A stretch of DNA of 64,000 nucleotides from Eucommia ulmoides (GCA_016647705.1 CM028328.1:11960614-12024613), one strand, 5' to 3'; counted from the stretch's first letter, positions 35,435 through 47,490 are shown. Numbers and translations: made by a program. Notes: generated from the sequence alone by a model not told the origin.

Positions 35435-35469
35435 ATTGGTCTGAGAATTCTGTTTCTGGGAATTATGGG

Positions 35470-35645
35470 TGGCGTCTATTTAGTGTTTTTGTTCCCCCCA
35501 AAAAATTTGTTTCTATTCCGTCCCTTGATTTTAAGAACAAATTTCTGAAAAGAATAAAATTATTTGCAGATTTTGGATTTTTCCCCCAAATTTCCAGGAA
35601 ACAAAAACATAGCACTGGCAACAGAAACACTAGCCAAAAGCTATC
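35470..35645. mobile_element. MITE-like foldback ('tttagtgtttctgttc' family)
   Basis: The left end tatttagtgtttttgttccc is mirrored by ggaaacaaaaac and aacagaaacactag on the right. Sister fragments occur at about 26205, 36825-37045 and 41890, near or inside the two genes. Confidence 0.45.
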
Positions 35646-36043
35646 GTAGATTTTTGGCAATTTAGTAAGCTGAGCAAGAGAACCAGTTTCCACTATTAAT
35701 AAAAGGGATTTTTAGTATATAGTCATTTACTTAGTTTTGAATCCTTAGTTAATATTAACTGGGGTATTAAATTCAAATTCCTTATTAAGTTAACATTAAC
35801 TCAATAAATTCAATCTAGTTAATATTAACTGAAAGATTAATAAAAAACTAGTTCAAATGACGAAAGAATAGAAAGAAAAAAGTTTTGTGGATAAAAAATA
35901 AAAGTTGACTAGTTTCAAAGACAATAACTTTCCCCATAATATAAAATCCACAAGGCATAGGGCTTCATTGACATTGAAAAGCTTTCACTTTAGGTGATTT
36001 TACAGATTCAACAAAAACAGATTTAAAAAAAAAAAACTGTTTT
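35646..36043. other. 3' flank of the LHCII gene
   Basis: AT-rich, without coding frames. The 3' UTR and polyadenylation site of the minus-strand gene should lie here; no single polyadenylation signal stands out. Confidence 0.5.
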
Positions 36044-37345
36044 TCACTTTCCGGGGACGAAATTTGTGGCATATGCCCAAGCATTGTTGGCCACAGGATC
36101 AGCCAAATGATCAAACAGGTTCTCGATTGGGCCTTTCCCAGTAACAATTGCCTGCACGAAAAATCCAAACATTGAAAACATTGCCAATCTCCCATTCTTG
36201 ATCTCCTTCACTTTCAGCTCCGCAAATGCTTCTGGGTCGTCCGCCAGGCCCAACGGGTCAAACGCCCCGCCCGGATAGATTTTGTCGAGCCCCTCGCCCA
36301 ACGGGCCTCCACCAACCCGATACCCTTCAACAAAGCCCATCAACACAACTTGACAGGCCCAGATGGCGAGAATGCTCTGGGCGTGGATCAAATTCGGGTT
36401 CCCGAGATAGTCAAGCCCACCTTCGGAGAAGATTTGGGACCCGGCCTTGAACCAGACAGACTCGCCAAATTTGACTCCGTTCTTGGCGAGAATCTCGGGG
36501 AAGACGCAGCCCAGGGCCCCAAGCATGGCCCATCTGCAGTGGATCACCTCCAGCTCGCGGTTCTTGGCAAATGTTTCTGGGTCAGCCGAAAGCCCGGCGG
36601 TGTCCCAACCATAGTCGCCCGGGAATTCACCAGTCAAGTATGATGGGGTTTGCTCTGAGAACGGGCCCAAATATTTTGGGCGATCCGGCCCGTACCTTCA
36701 TTTACAGGTGAAATTTAAATTTAGATAAATCAGATATATATTATAACCAAATTTGTTTTTAATTTGCTAATTTCCGAAAGCCAGTGAAAAGAAAAGAGTT
36801 TATACTAAATGACCATAAAATTTGCAGTAGATGTTGTTGTTCCCAGATTTCTGTTTTTGTTTCCCAAGAAACTTGGAAAATGAAAAATTCTGAGAACAAC
36901 TATGTTATTGTAATGTTCCCAGGAGTTTGCTCTTAACATTTGAGAGCAGAACGGAAATATTTTGTTCCTATATTTTTGGTTTTGCTCATAGTTTCACGAG
37001 AAAAGAAACAGAAATTAAGCAAACAGAAACACTAAACGGGGCTTAAGGTGATGTTTGTCTTGTGTTTCTATTTTCTGTTCTCAAATTTCTATTTATGTTC
37101 CAAGGTGTCAAGGAACAGAAACATAAATATGAGAATAAACTTTTTGTCAAGGTTTTAGCATGTAATAAAAAGAGTGATATATGTATGTGTGTGTATATAT
37201 ATTACCAGATGCTTTGGGGAGCAGTTTTGACAGTCCTCCTCATGGTGATCTTACTTTCACCAAAGAGGCTTCTGTTTCGCCGGACGAACTCACCTTGCCG
37301 ACTCAGGCCGGCGAAAGAAGACCGTTGGAGGGCTGAAGTTGCCAT
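36044..37345 (-). CDS. LHCB2: Chlorophyll a/b-binding protein of LHCII (LHCB2 type), two exons, intact
   Basis: Exon 1 is 37206-37345 and exon 2 is 36044-36695; donor CTG/gtaata and acceptor gaag/GTACGG join them in frame to 263 residues, normal for the family. Residues 1-35 form the plastid transit peptide ([14 protein letters not shown]). MRRTVK at 35-40 is the mature N-terminus; its Thr is the site phosphorylated by STN7 in state transitions. [10 protein letters not shown], the trimerisation motif, lies at 47-56. Three thylakoid helices follow: B (about 92-118, [14 protein letters not shown]), C (about 150-175, [17 protein letters not shown]) and A (about 210-235, [16 protein letters not shown]), with the usual E/R and E/N chlorophyll-binding residues. 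[20 protein letters not shown] wording and the C-terminus NFVPGK fit LHCB2 rather than LHCB1; Cys in IHCRW is an LHCB1-like touch. It harvests light for photosystem II. Confidence 0.95.
36825..37045. mobile_element. MITE-like foldback inside the LHCB2 intron
   Basis: The intron (36696-37205) contains gttcccagatttctgttttt on the left and aaagaaacagaaa, aacagaaacactaaac on the right, the same family as 35470-35645. It has not disturbed the splice sites. Boundaries are approximate. Confidence 0.4.
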
Positions 37346-37520
37346 TTTGGCTCTTTCTTTGTTGCTGTGATATGCTTTCTTTGTAATAAGAAGATAGAGG
37401 CAAATGAATGTGGATGAAGAAGAAAGGGGTAATAATGTAATATATATGGAAATTTGGGTAGATTTGTGGATTAGAAAATCTACACATCAGCAGCCTCCGA
37501 TTGGTTGGTGGTTTGGATTT
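37346..37520 (-). promoter_or_regulatory. LHCB2 promoter and 5' leader
   Basis: On the minus strand a TATA box (CCATATATATTA, about 37440-37447) lies about 95 bases before the ATG. A CCAAT box (CCAACCAATC, about 37501-37510) lies about 60 bases further upstream, a layout seen in light-regulated Lhc promoters. The leader is C/T- and A-rich. Regulation by light is inferred from the family. Confidence 0.5.
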
Positions 37521-39093
37521 GGGATTTTGTTTTGGAGTTTCTATTGGGCAAGAGAGGTTGGCTTGGTGCCATGTGGGCATGGAAAATCTTGTTGCTGATA
37601 GTGTGTGACCCCACCAAGGGAGGAGATTGGTGGTTTGAGTTGAAGGGAGGGGGAGATCAAAACTGTAGGGTACCCTGTGACACACAATGTGACATTTTAC
37701 AATTTACTCAATCTTAGAACATATATAATTGTCATGGAGATTGATAAAGGAGCTAACAATATCCAATACTATTGAAATAGTATATAATGATTCTGGTGTA
37801 TCACGTCACATGATGATTTGGTGCACTGAAACTAATGCGAGGAACATGTTTTAATCCAATGATACCAAATGTTAAATTCAAAGTTGGACTAATTCGTAAA
37901 ACCTGTTGAATTCCCCATCACCTTAGGAGATTTTTTAAACTAATCAATATATGAAAAAAGATACTCCACGTAATGACATACAATTTTAAATTGGAACGTA
38001 TAACATGATATCAGAGTTTAGGAAAATTCAATTGTTTCTTCCCAAGTTGTTTGGCCTCTTTCCTCTATCTTTTGTTGCTTCTTCCCAACTTAGGTTCCAG
38101 GTTGGAACGTAAGACCATTTATTTAATATTGTTAGGCTTAACTCTAAAATGGTTTTGTCACTCCTAGAAACTGTACCAGTATTATAATTGAACTATTTCT
38201 TCTTCTTCTTCTTCTTCTTCTTCGCCGTTGTCATGATGAATAGTGAAGATAGAGTTTTGAATTTCATTAATGAATCACTACTCACAAAATGATCATTCAA
38301 ATTGTAATAGCATCAATTTTGCAAATATTTTTTCTCTTCATATTTGTATCACGAGATCATTGTTTGCAACTTGTGTCCATTTAAAGAAAATGTTTAATTC
38401 AACAAAACAATTTCGTCTCCCTATCTCTAGGGTGGTTGATGGGGGCATTGAGGCCTGGCCTGCTCATTTCTCATTTTTAGGGCTTGAGTAGAGAAATTAC
38501 CAAATATCGGGCTAGGACCTTGAATTTTAGGTTCATCAATTTGTAGGACTAGGTTAGGGCCCAAATTTTTAGTTTTAGAACTGCCCAGCTTGGTCCTAGT
38601 CCAGTCATTTAACATTAATAACAACAAATAATAGACATACTAATAAACTTGTGTACATCATTTTTGTTTTTTAATTTTTGGCTAGATAAACTTTAATTGA
38701 TAGGATAAAGTATTTTAACATAGTAATAGAGATGTTTGATTATGCTTTAACGTTGGACAATCATACTTACCAGATCAAGAAAAGGCAACACAATAACCAT
38801 AAACTGAAGTTCACAAAATCATTTTGTTATACATTCTTCTGCACAAATCTAGGGCACAAAAGGGTACTTTTCAAAGTCGAAAAAAAGGGCCAAAAAAAAT
38901 GAGAAAAAAGAAACAAATATACATACAAGGGCATTACATATTACTATATCAGAGATGGTTCTTAAGAGTAGAACCAACATAAAGCCCTAACCGGGAATTA
39001 CACGAGTTATTTCCTATTTTCTTTTTCTTTTTCCACAACACTAATAAAAACCTAATAATAATTTAACGAACGTACATATGAGCTGACATTATA
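37521..39093. other. Intergenic DNA between the two genes
   Basis: No gene seen. A (CTT)n microsatellite lies at about 38198-38222. Small frames at 38270-38627 have no recognisable features. It includes the upstream region of LHCB2 and the downstream region of the SAM gene. Confidence 0.55.
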
Positions 39094-39381
39094 TCAAGGT
39101 TCGAGCTTCAAGGAAACCACTCTCGACTGCCTATTGCGCTTCGCGGCCTTCACAAAGACTATAGAGAAGCAAGATGGAGCCCACCATGGCCGACGAACTC
39201 TTTGCTCTCCTTTCAAGCAAGCCACTGCAGAAGATAAATACACATCAGTCTGACACATTTTTGGAATCAGAACAGAAACATATATATATATTTGATTTTG
39301 TTCCAAGTTTTCAAAGAATAGAAATAGACGACTGCCACCTTAATGGACATAGATGCCGTGATAGATAACATAAACATTTTT

Positions 39382-39412
<31 letters not shown>

Positions 39413-42367
39413 CCTTTGATTCGCCGGAGTTCTTTGCACAGTGTAATGAAGTCGCCCCACTTCATGTGGCATCGCCTTATAAAACGTAGGATTTGCTCAG
39501 TTGTGAACATGGACATCCCCTCCAAGTATTCACCGTTGACACCATTTTCTTTGAATATTTGGCGATAGCTACCTAGATTTATCTCTTCCAACCACAAACC
39601 CACATCCTACAGCAAAACAAGCACTCAATACCATGTCACTTCATCAAGTACCATTTTTTTTATTTTCCTTACTTTGTAATGTAATTCCTTCAATAGAAAG
39701 AGCAATTTTCGAGAGAGAGAGAGAGAGTTGGACCGATTGTATAGAATCCCTCCCTATAATTTTCTCGTCTATTGTCCTGAGGGGTTTGCATTAGTGAAAT
39801 CAATTGTTGCGTCTGATATTGTGAGAAGTGACACCTTTTATTTGGCCTATTGAAGAAATCATTTAATGGGGTCGGACCAAGTAATATTTTTCATATGGTG
39901 ACAAATAATGACTCTTAACTATGTCATTGCATCGAGAAAGGTGGCTAAGCATTTATTGAGAAATTAATCGGTCTCCTCGAGCAGCACATTGTTTGAATTT
40001 GATCTTAGAAGTAATTGCAAAGATGGAGCATGTGACAGAACTTGCAAGCAAAGCATCTAATGTAATGGTGTATGTTTATAACTATATGTGGTTGCTATCT
40101 GGGTTGAGGACAAACTTTAGTCACTAGAAAGCATTTTGTTGATTCACGATATTATAGGAAAAAGAAAGCAAAAAATGTTTGTTCTATAGTATTGAATACC
40201 AAGTTTTGGAATGATTGTTTTATTCTTATGACAATTGTTAAGCCATTGATGCGTTTATTATGTATTGTTGATATGGATGTGAAGCCTTCCAATGGATATG
40301 TTTATGATGATATAAGGCTCAAAGGGCGATTCAATATGTTTTAACGAACAAGGAAGAGATTGTATAAGCCTTACACAAAAATATTCAAGGAGTGATGGGA
40401 TTGACAGTTAAGGCAAAACATCCATGTTGCAGCTCATTGGTTAAACCCAACATTTTAATATGATCAAGCAATTTTCTGTGACAAACCAAAGGTTATGTCG
40501 GGTCTTCTTGATATCATCAAGTCCAAAGCAACATACAACAAGAAGTTGTTAGAAGAAAATAGAATGTTTCAGGAGTTCGCTCTGTCTACATCCAAGACTA
40601 CACCATCCGGTAATTTTGTACAATTTTTTTTTTACTAGTCACAAACTTAACAATTTTGTATTTGAATTCTAACATTTCTTGATTGTTTTTTCTCACGAGA
40701 TGAATGCGAGAGACTATTTAGACTATTTGGTCAGAGTGCTCCAAATTTAAACAAGTTGGTCATTTGTGTCCTTGGAAAACCTAGTAGATCTTTGGGATGT
40801 GAATGAAATTGGAGTGCGTTTAAAGTTCACTTTGAACACATACATACCAAAATAGAGAAATAGATTGGAGCATGAACAATAAATGATCTTGCATACTTCC
40901 AATATAAACTTGTTTTTGTTTATGAATTATGACTTAAAACTTAATAGAAGAATGTTGGTGATTGTTATTATTAATTTTGGTTAATAATATTATATTTATT
41001 TTTGTATTTTTTTAGAAGTTTATATTTTTCCATTTTTTTTTATAATTTTTATTTTTTTTATCTTCTAAATTATCTTAATTTACATAATTATGACTCAATG
41101 TTCAACCGCGGTTCACCCAATGGTTGAATCGGTGACCCATGACCAGATGACTTTTTCGGTTCGATGTTTGTTCTAGTTTTAAAAACATAGACAACAAGAA
41201 TTGAAAATAACTTTTCTTCTACCATGAATTCATAGATGAAAAGTTCATACATCTAAATGTCTTCCGAACGAACCCACCTCAATATCTCAACACCATGCGT
41301 TAACTCGTGTGAAGCAATTCTTGACCATAAGAGCCATCTTAAGTGCAATAATTATACACTATAAATGTATTTCTTCTCAAAAGTGAAAATAGATTACTCT
41401 TTATAGTCTAAGACTTGTTCACACTCCATATTACTTTGTTTTCTCACGTAAGTAGAAATATCTCCAAACCAACAATACCCATCATGAAGTCTAAATGTAT
41501 AAAAACAGAAACTTCTCCTATTCGAAATGGAAAGCATTCAGGTAGTGTTTGGTTTCATGTAATTAGAACCAATTCGAATTACAAATGAGCGCAGGTGAAG
41601 ATCTAAAAATTACATGTGTTCATTTCCAATTCCAATTCCAATTCCAACAGATGAATCCCGAGCTGCCCAACACTACCTAATAGTTAAATATTGAATGATG
41701 ATGTACTTGAACCGCATAAAAACATCTGGATTAACTACCTTAACAATTTGTAGAAATTTCTTGACAATTTTTTTAAGAAAAATCTACAAATCGTTTCTTG
41801 AAATCAAATGCCTTCTTCAAATGCCTCACCCAATTGCAAAAAGCCAGGAACCCCGAACCAAACATGGGCACAGTGACATAACTCTAAAGTGCCGTTTCTT
41901 TAGTGTTTATGTTCCCAGAAAATTAGGAACAAAAAGGTAAGATCACGTCCATAAAGTTTGATTCTCCATTGACTTTCCAAAAGGACAGAAGAGAATAAAA
42001 AAACATTGAATCAGTTCTTTCACTTGAGATGCAAATAATTTTCCTACAAGAACTGGAACAACTACCTTCTAAGCTTGAATCCGTGCCTAATTTAATAAAA
42101 TCAATGGAAAAATGTGACCCAAGTTTAAATTTCTTGCTCATTCACTCCAGTTTCAGAATAAAAACGATGAAATTACCATGATCGTGAAGATATACAAGCA
42201 ATCAATAAACGTCTCTCCTTTTTCACAAACAGGATAAGAACAATTCAATAACAATCAACAAGGGGAAAAAGCCAAATTGAAAATAATAGAGCGTTAGGTA
42301 AGATCTGAAGTACCTCGACAGTCCAAATGAAAAAATCAAGAGGCTCCGGCGGCCGTTCTTTGCTCAT
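39094..42367 (-). CDS. Small SAM-domain protein, three exons, intact
   Basis: Exons: 42314-42367 (MSKERPPEPLDFFIWTVE), 39414-39606 (DVGLWLEEINLGSYRQIFKE onward) and 39094-39224 (VACLKGEQ to the stop). Splice sites are GAG/gtac...ctgtag/GATG and AAAG/gtct...ctgcag/TGG; joined, they give 125 residues without a stop. A sterile alpha motif spans about residues 14-82: W15, VGLWLEEINLGSYR, FKENGVNGEYL, FTTEQILRFI and CKELRRIK make the five-helix pattern. The tail (RRPWWAPS, VFVKAAKRNRQSR) is basic. SAM domains bind other SAM domains, proteins or RNA; the partner is unknown. Intron 1 is 2.7 kb and holds a hAT relic. Intron 2 is 189 bp with TG/GA repeats at its start. The conserved length and sites suggest a working gene. 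Confidence 0.9.
39835..40905 (+). pseudogene. hAT-superfamily transposase relic, antisense in the SAM gene intron
   Basis: Plus-strand fragments in three frames follow the plant hAT transposase of the DUF659 type in order: VGPSNIFHMVTNND and NYVIASRKVAKHLL, EVIAKMEHVTELASKASNVM, YNYMWLLSGLR, VKPLMRLLCIVDMDVKPSNGY, then QLRQNIHVAAHWLNPTF and YDQAIFCDKPKVMSGLLDII. The end near 40780-40870 resembles the hAT dimerisation part (NWSAFKVHFEHIHTK). The many stops make it non-functional. Terminal repeats were not located. Confidence 0.75.
41541..41677. mobile_element. Short MITE, about 137 bp
   Basis: Ends are ggtagtgtttgg and gcccaacactacc, near-perfect inverted repeats of about 12 bp. Interior has attccaattccaattcc repeats. 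It lies in intron 1 of the SAM gene. No clear target duplication. Confidence 0.55.
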
Positions 42368-42660
42368 CTCACGAATCGGCCCTCTCAATTACCCAATCTC
42401 CCGATCACGCAGGACCTCACTGAGATCAAATCGGGCAAAGAAATCACAATACGAATATAGAAAATTAACCGGAAAATTACATAATAAATAAATATCCCTA
42501 ATTTTAAGGACTGTTGACTGAACGGAATTAATTGTATACCGTGATAAAAGCAGTGGAATTAGGGTTTGTTGCGAACATCTGATGCGAGAGCAAGCGATGA
42601 AGACTCGATTATAGAGAGGGTGAGAGAGAAGAGGAGACAAGTGGGTTCTTTTTAGTGAAA
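42368..42660 (-). promoter_or_regulatory. 5' leader and promoter region of the SAM gene
   Basis: Immediately before the ATG on the minus strand comes CTCGTGAGATGAG-like sequence, then GA-rich DNA (42590-42640, gagagggtgagagagaagagg). A TATA box is not obvious. Leader length is unknown. Confidence 0.35.
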
Positions 42661-42984
42661 GATTTCAGCTTTAGCCCACTCGGGTTTGTTGTCAAATGGA
42701 TCATTTGACCCCCCTTTGTTTGCCATTATTATTTTGAGCGATGATAGAATTATATAACATATTTTCTGTTGTGTTCAAATAGGCCTTTCTTTGGCATAGT
42801 GTAACTCTTAGTCCCTAAAAGAAGAAGATGAGATGCGCTTTTTAACCGGACCTGGTATATGCGGTACAAACGAAGATCCGCGAAAGACATGGACTTGATA
42901 TATATTTTAACCGAATGTGATGCACGCAACACCAAATGAAGACATTGTTAAGAAACAGGCACGGAGGTTAACCAAAGTTAAAAA

Positions 42985-44130
42985 ATAAACAAATGTTAGG
43001 CAGTAACATTTATCGATTGGCAAATAGTAGGTGTGATAGTGCCAAGTTGGGATAACTTGACACAAAATGTAAGCACGCAGCTAAACTAAGGAGTCAATTG
43101 TAGGCAAGAGTCCACTGTTGGCTCAATTATGACTCCTCAGACATTTTGATGTCAATTGCTATTATTTGAATTACTTTGCAAAAAGTATTATAAGGGGGGT
43201 GTCCCTCCCTCTAGACCCTGGCAGGGCAGGAACCCATGCACGCTTAGGAGCATTGGCATAACAAGACAAGGTGTAAGGTATGGCTTACACATGGTGGAAA
43301 GTTTGGGGTAAGACTTACCCAACAATATCAGTTTGAGGCATAAACCAAGGCAAGACGCGTCGGCGGATAAGGGAGTCATGGGACAACAACAACGGGTGTT
43401 AGGCATTGTAGAGGTAATCCTAGGCACAATGCTAGGATCGGTACCATGGGCATGGCATGACACCGGGGAAGACATTGGCACAGATCAAGGCAATAAATGT
43501 CAACATGCGGCGACACGCGTTGAAAAAATGGGGCATTGTTGTACAATGCTGGTGGGCATTGAGCGCCATTGAAACTAGGTGTTAGGTAATGCTTTAGCAA
43601 AATAGTGCGTCGTTGGGCAATGTTGGTGCACATTGGTGGCGTTGGCATATGGTGCAAGACAATCCTAGGTGTTGCATATTGACTAAGCACCAGTAAGACC
43701 CTAGGATTGAGTTTCATGGACGCGCCATGAAGCCAATAGAAGATCTTGGTGCAGCACCAAGGCAAGACAGATAGAATGTGGGCGCAACGGATCATAGTCA
43801 TGCAGGCAACATAACAGATTGTTGGACGCACTGATGATTTCTGGCTACAAAAATACATATGGCAGGACGAGTCATTGGGCGCAGTAACAAAACGAGATGT
43901 AATAGGAGAAATAGATTAGTTGGGCAGTTGGTGTTACTATTGCTTAGTCAATATGCAAAAATTGGCTGAGTGTAGACAGTTTATGGGACATGTGTTAAGC
44001 ATGTAGGGCAATTATTGATGTTGGCCAGAAAATTGGTTAAGTAACTACTTTGCAGATATGTTCAAACATATGTGTAGCAGTTTCAGAGCATGTTCCCTAG
44101 CAGTTGAGGGTGTTAACTGCCTTTGTTTCT

Positions 44131-44168
<38 letters not shown>

Positions 44169-44217
44169 CATATATATATGTATATATATATACATATATA
44201 TATGTATATATATATAC

Positions 44218-44265
<48 letters not shown>

Positions 44266-44465
44266 TTCGAATTTGTATGGGTTAAGCAGAGAATAATTAT
44301 TTTTCCTGCAACCCTTAATCAGAACATAGTGTGTGTTTTCTTGTTTTGGGTGAGTAGTGAAGCAGGGTTAGCTTCAAATGTAAGTCCTTACATTTTCATA
44401 CTGTTTCTGGTGCGTGTGCATGTGTGTCGGGTTGGTTAGACATCGTGTTGTCCAGGAACAATTGA
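42985..44465. repeat. Unclassified repeat, possibly an LTR
   Basis: TGTTAGGCAGTAACA at 42991 and ccaggaaca near 44461 could be LTR ends (TGTT...AACA), but no target duplication was found. Between them short units such as gcattggca, ggcaagac and catgg recur irregularly, which keeps both strands open for long stretches (for example 43376-43858). Those frames look like low-complexity artefacts and match no family I know. G/C content is higher than the surroundings. Confidence 0.4.
44132..44264. repeat. Compound (TA)n / (TG)n microsatellite
   Basis: About 100 bases of TA with regularly spaced g/c interruptions (atatgtatatata, tacatatata), then about 33 bases of TG. Open frames across it are artefacts. 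Confidence 0.95.
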
Positions 44466-45155
44466 GCGGTTGAACGATTGGTGCATAATCAGGCCATCAC
44501 AGGCACAAAAAATTTTAGACTTAAATTAAACATATGGCAGTAACCATGGTGGAATTCAAAAATAATTGAGAGTACAATCATCTTGTTTTTTTAGGTGGTG
44601 TCTGAATACGTTTTTATTTTTTTTTACATTTTTACTCCCAATAAAATATGATGAAAATTATATTTTTGTTCTGGAGTATTTTGAAAATAGAATCTCGTTT
44701 GGTAACGGTAATTATTCTTAAAATATTTTTATAATTTTTTTTAAAAAACTAAAAAATGCGTTTGGTTGCAACTAAGTTTGGATTGTTTATATGTGTTTGT
44801 GTGTGTGTTTGTGATAGAGAGATACATAGAGGAAATGAGAGAAACAAAATGAAGCTGTGCAGTAGTGGTGACCGGTATAGTGGTGGTGGCTAACATGAGT
44901 GGTGATCATTGTGGTGGCGGTGCCTGGTGTAGGTGGTGGTTTTCAACGTTTTACCCTTATGAAATAGATTGTGAATAGTTTTGTAGGAGTGAATATGAAT
45001 TATTTTTTTCTTCTCAAATTCTTAAGAAATTCCAGTATTATTCCTAAAATTTAGAGAATATTTGGGAACATAAACATGTTTTTGTACATTAATCCTAAAA
45101 TTTTAGGAGCAAGAACAAACATCAAGAAGAGAAAATAGTAAAAAATCTGGGCTAT
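44466..45155. other. AT-rich DNA with a GGT-rich core
   Basis: No gene seen. A GGTGG-rich patch near 44860-44940 sits between AT-rich flanks, much like 14680-14985. It may be a degenerate MITE. Confidence 0.4.
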
Positions 45156-45599
45156 TGTTGAACTTAATGTTTTGATGAACAATTGGACTTTGATGTTTTA
45201 TGAAACTAATGATTTTATTGAGTGATTTTAGATTAAAAGTTCCATATGTTTAAATGAGAAAAAGAATGAATAACAAAGGATTAATCGTTGAAGATTTACA
45301 AAGATGAAGATTTTATGAAGCGATTCAAGTTGAGTACAAAGTGAAGAGATTGAAGATTTTTGAAGCATTGAAGATATTGAAGACTCTTAGGTAAAAATAA
45401 TTTATTACTCTTATACTCTTAATGTAAACCAAAGGATCATGTACGACACTTTAAAATGAGTAATCTTATGTATGTTGTTATCAGAAGTGATAAGTTTAAG
45501 ATTCTAAATGATTTTATAAAGTGTTAAAAACATAAAAATATTTTTTATAAAGTTGAATTGGGAAAAATATTTTTAACACATAAAATGATAAGTTTCTGA

Positions 45600-45790
45600 T
45601 CAATTAGGTTAATCGACGAAATGGGTTGGTTGACTAAAGAAAACAATAGCTTGAGAGAGTTAAAAAGAAAGCCTATTGACCAATTCGGTCAATCGACAAA
45701 AGAGGTCAGTCGACTAACGAAAACAGTGGCTTGAATGAAGTTGAAATGAAGCTCACTGACTAATTCGGTCGCCCGACCATGGAGGCCGGT
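45600..45790. promoter_or_regulatory. W-box array of this LTR, first part
   Basis: Motifs ggttgacta, attgacca, cggtcaatc occur with regular 'attcggtc' spacing. The array resumes at 49156-49270 (ctggtcaacc, ctttgacta) beyond the nested element. Confidence 0.45.
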
Positions 45791-47485
45791 TGATAGGTGT
45801 GATTCACCTACGTATTTTCAAACCGAATTAAGTTAGTTTTTGAGCGTTTATATAGTATTTTATTATGTTTTAATTAGTTTCATACTTTTTATATAAATCA
45901 GGCATGTGGGACAAAAATATAAGAAACTGGAGCGAAAACGATGAGATTGAACCAAAAGCGATCGAAGAACGGTGGAAAAACAAGTTCGGAGGCAAATTTG
46001 TGAAGCAAACCTACCACCGCGGCGTCCAGACCACCGCCACAGCGGTGAAGATGCTAAGAAAAGAACAAATATTACTGATGGACCACCGGCTAGGCGGAGA
46101 AATCCACCGCCTAGGCAAAAATCTAGCAGAGAAAACAAAGTAGGCTACTGACAGCCCACCGCCTAGGTAGAGAATTCATTCGCCTAGGCAAAAATCCTGC
46201 AGAATGTTCTTCCACGTCCATCTCCTTCTTCATCGCCGCGACGGTCACCAACCGACCTACCTTTTCCTAGGCGGAGGATCTCTTCACTTAGGCAGAGAGC
46301 CTTTGCACAACCTTGATATTTATTTAGATATTTTGAGATATTTTGCTTATAAATACCATTCCCTCTCCCCTCCTTGTGAACGCCTCGGCCATTTAGGAAC
46401 CTTAGGCCATATTTAGGAGTTTTAGAGGTGGAGCTCACATCCCGAAGTGGAGAAGACGGCGAATCGATCGTTGAGCGTTCTTAGTGGTTTATCTTCGGAC
46501 GAGGCTAAGTTATTCGATTGTTTCTCCTTATTTCTTTAACTTAGGATATTGTGAGCATGTTTAGCTCGATTTCATTGTTTATACGGTTATGACCACGAGT
46601 TAAATATGGATTATAGTAGGGATTAACAATATATTTATAAATACGTTGTTTGGATGATTTCCGTGTTTCGTTTGTGATTGTTTTTTGTAGTTTGATTGTA
46701 TTTATCGTATTGTTTATTTATCATACTTAGTTAGATAAATGGAGAATACGGGGTTTTGACAAACCCCGGATTCATATTTGGGTAAACAAACCCCACAATT
46801 CTATAACCCGGTCGGGGTTTGAACCGTGGACAATCAATGACGTTGAGGCAAGACTCACGCGACCTAGGATTGTTAAGACGTTGAGGGGGACTTATTCGTT
46901 GACTCAAAGTTGCGTTATATCCCTCATCTTACACTCGGGAGAGGTGGCGAGGGAGTTTTAAAACAGAGATTGTCGATAGGGTAAATACAACGCACGATCC
47001 AATGACCCGTTTGGGAGTTGGATTGTGTGCAATCAATGACGCTGGGTGCGACTCACATGACCTAGGGTCTTTAAGACGTTGAGGGGGACTTCTTCGTTGA
47101 CTCAAAGTCATGTATTCCCCCGTCTTAAACTCAGGAGAGGTGGCGGTGGAGTTTACGTACCGAGATTGTCAAATAGGTCGAATACCGTAAACGTGAGTAA
47201 ATCGAGATCAAACACATATTTGTAAACACGTTAATCCCTAGAAAATTCTTTACCCTAAAACATATTAGCATATTAGTGTAGTTAATTTAGGATATATTAG
47301 TATTAGTTAATTAATTTAATTTAATTTTCGCCTAGATAAAGTTAGGTCACGACAAACACGGTATTTGATAGTAAGGACACCAATCCCTGTGGATACGATA
47401 ACTCGATCTTAACGATCACAATATACTAAAACTTAAACCTCGTATACTTGCGAGTATAAGTAGCGGCGTATTTCACGTACAACCA
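45791..47485 (+). repeat. 5' LTR of the Tat/Athila-like element
   Basis: Starts TGATAGGTGTGATTCACC and ends about tacaacca. Homologous along its length to the complement of 57681-59049. Between 46020 and 46300 it carries about six copies of a CACCGCCTAGGC-like motif. Ends with ccctgtggatacgataa...gtaagtagcggcgtatttcac, seen again at 49060-49147. Confidence 0.8.
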
Positions 47486-47490
47486 AGTTT

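Noticed and set aside
36226..36643. Two plus-strand ORFs opposite LHCB2 exon 2
   Set aside because: Shadows of the real minus-strand gene, kept open by its GC-rich codons.
36044..36670. LHCII gene as a single-exon fragment lacking its transit peptide
   Set aside because: Exon 1 is present at 37206-37345 with matching splice sites and restores the full 263-residue frame.
43376..43858. 160-codon minus-strand ORF
   Set aside because: Composition is driven by short repeats (gcattggc, caagac), overlapping frames are open on both strands, and no domain is recognisable.
44058..44439. Overlapping ORFs with YIYIYI and CVCVCV runs
   Set aside because: Translation of a TA/TG microsatellite.
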